Source of the DNA: Bradyrhizobium sp. 21 | GTDB lineage: Bacteria; Pseudomonadota; Alphaproteobacteria; Rhizobiales; Xanthobacteraceae | Direction: 5' to 3' | NCBI RefSeq assembly: GCF_023073335.1 | Contig: NZ_JADPJG010000035.1 | Coordinates: forward strand, 1-64,000 | DNA: 64,000 bases | In this document: positions 62,928 through 64,000 of the stretch, in pieces | Layout: every line of letters starts with the position of its first letter | How positions within the stretch are numbered: the stretch's first letter is position 1 | Notes under the pieces: generated by a model | Databases searched by the model: none | What the model was told of the DNA's origin: nothing | The model's input: the letters and a program-made list of their open reading frames with translations, nothing else | Position numbers and translations under genes: made by a program

Positions 62928-64000
62928 GCGCTGCTGCCGAACCGTTCGCGAAGCCCAACGGCGTCGCGCTGTCGCTGCGCTACGCGCTGCGCGAATTGCG
63001 CGGCGGCCTGCGCGGCTTCTATGTCTTCATCGCCTGCATCGCGCTCGGCGTGATGGCCATCGCCGGTGTCGGCTCGGTCTCGGCGAGCCTGAGCGACGGC
63101 CTCGCCCGCGAGGGCCGTACGCTGCTCGGCGGCGACGTGTCGTTCGTCTTGTTTCAGCGCGAGGCGAAGCCGGAGGAAGTCGCCTTCCTGCGTTCGCGCG
63201 GCACGGTCTCGAGCGCCGCGACCTTGCGCGGCATGGCGCGCTCGACTGACGGCCAGCTCGCGCTGGTCGAGATGAAGGCGGTCGACGACACCTATCCGAT
63301 GCTGGGACAATTGACGCTGGCGCCGCCGCTGCCGATGTCCGACCTGCTCGCGGAGCGCGACGGCGCGTTCGGTGCCGCCGCCGATCCGACGCTGCTGGCG
63401 CGGCTGTCGCTGAAGACCGGCGATCGCGTCACCATCGGATCCGCGACCTTCCAGATCCGCAGCACCGTCGAGGCCGAGCCCGACAAGCTCGCCGGCGGCA
63501 TCGGCTTCGGCCCGCGCTTCCTGATCAGCGAGGCGGGCCTGCACGCCACCGGCCTGATCCAGCCCGGCAGCCTGGTCCGCTGGGTCTACCGGGTGAAGCT
63601 GCCTGACACCGCCAACACCGACCGCGCCACCGAAGCCTTCATCGCGGATTCGCGCAACGCGGCACCGCAGGCGGGCTGGGAAGTCCGCAGCCGCTCCAAT
63701 GCCTCGCCGCAGCTCGAGCGCAACATCAATCGCTTCACGCAGTTTTTGACTCTAGTCGGCCTCGCCGCGCTGCTGGTCGGCGGCGTCGGTGTCGCCAATG
63801 CCGTCAGGAGCCATATCGACCGCAAGCTCGAGGTGATCGCGGCCTTGAAGGCCGTCGGCGCCACCGGACGCGACGTGTTCGGCATCTATCTCGCGCAGGT
63901 CCTCCTGCTCGCGGCGATCGGCTCCGTGATCGGTCTGGCGCTCGGCGCCGCCATGCCCTTCGCCATCGTCGGCCTGTTCGGAAAGCTCTTGCCGCTGCCG
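62924..64000 (+). CDS. FtsX-family ABC transporter permease (YbbP-like), 5' part
   Basis: The first 359 codons of a permease that continues past the right edge. The N-terminus SLRYALRELRGGLRGFYVFI and the first membrane helix (FIACIALGVMAIAGVGSVSA) lead into a large periplasmic domain (about 60-255). FLTLVGLAALLVGGVGVANA starts the FtsX core, whose RSHIDRKLEVIAALKAVGAT is a family motif. Further helices follow at the edge. Homologues are about 800 residues. The function in E. coli YbbP is uncertain, but the family moves lipids or lipoproteins. Confidence 0.9.
   Translation, partial: MSAAAEPFAKPNGVALSLRYALRELRGGLRGFYVFIACIALGVMAIAGVGSVSASLSDGLAREGRTLLGGDVSFVLFQREAKPEEVAFLRSRGTVSSAATLRGMARSTDGQLALVEMKAVDDTYPMLGQLTLAPPLPMSDLLAERDGAFGAAADPTLLARLSLKTGDRVTIGSATFQIRSTVEAEPDKLAGGIGFGPRFLISEAGLHATGLIQPGSLVRWVYRVKLPDTANTDRATEAFIADSRNAAPQAGWEVRSRSNASPQLERNINRFTQFLTLVGLAALLVGGVGVANAVRSHIDRKLEVIAALKAVGATGRDVFGIYLAQVLLLAAIGSVIGLALGAAMPFAIVGLFGKLLPLP

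Overview
The window is a high-GC alphaproteobacterial chromosome segment, most likely from Bradyrhizobium or a close relative in the Nitrobacteraceae. The evidence is the gene order (obg-proB-proA-nadD-rsfS-rlmH-envC-ctpA-yibQ-rppH; rpplU-rpmA type ribosomal pair; priA next to atpHAGDC; mdh-sucCD-sucAB-lpd), the protein sequences themselves, and several families of dispersed palindromic repeats of the kind that fill Bradyrhizobium intergenic regions. No database search was possible, so the genus is an inference.

Layout. 1-8000 is a signalling block: the start of cheA, a CheY-like receiver, two tandem Crp/Fnr regulators, an Hpt protein, a LuxR-type regulator with a kinase-like front half, a conserved protein of unknown role, and an EAL protein with degenerate motifs. 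An EamA transporter (7980-8840) ends it. 8938-15695 is an accessory island: an MmeI-like DNA methyltransferase, an SF2 helicase and a GIY-YIG (T5orf172) protein in one overlapping operon, followed by a PD-(D/E)xK fragment. The island ends at a tRNA-Ser(CGA) gene, and beyond the tRNA lies a frameshifted, truncated alpha/beta hydrolase.

16691-37054 is mostly housekeeping: a ROK-family protein with circularly permuted lobes, rplU-rpmA, a GNAT acetyltransferase, an EamA exporter, a MaoC hydratase, obgE, a sulfatase flanked by two copies of one repeat, a Bug-type binding protein, proB and proA (proline synthesis), nadD, rsfS, rlmH, an EnvC-like factor coupled to the CtpA protease, YibQ, two tandem RppH Nudix enzymes and a membrane-anchored class III cyclase.

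37204-42327 is the F1 ATP synthase operon atpHAGDC, read leftwards, with repeats in two of its spacers. It is followed by rlpA (with a perfect 18-bp palindrome before its start), priA, xerC, a DUF4337 protein and a small membrane protein. 48582-60599 is a TCA-cycle block read leftwards: zapE, mdh, sucC, a DUF1579 gene, sucD, sucA, odhB, an SDR gene and lpdA. The window closes with thpR, and an arylesterase divergent from an ABC transporter whose permease runs off the right edge.

The best candidate for an under-described system is the methyltransferase-helicase-GIY-YIG cassette. The most striking single protein is the permuted ROK kinase. A kinase-derived LuxR regulator that has lost the phospho-accepting histidine is also notable.
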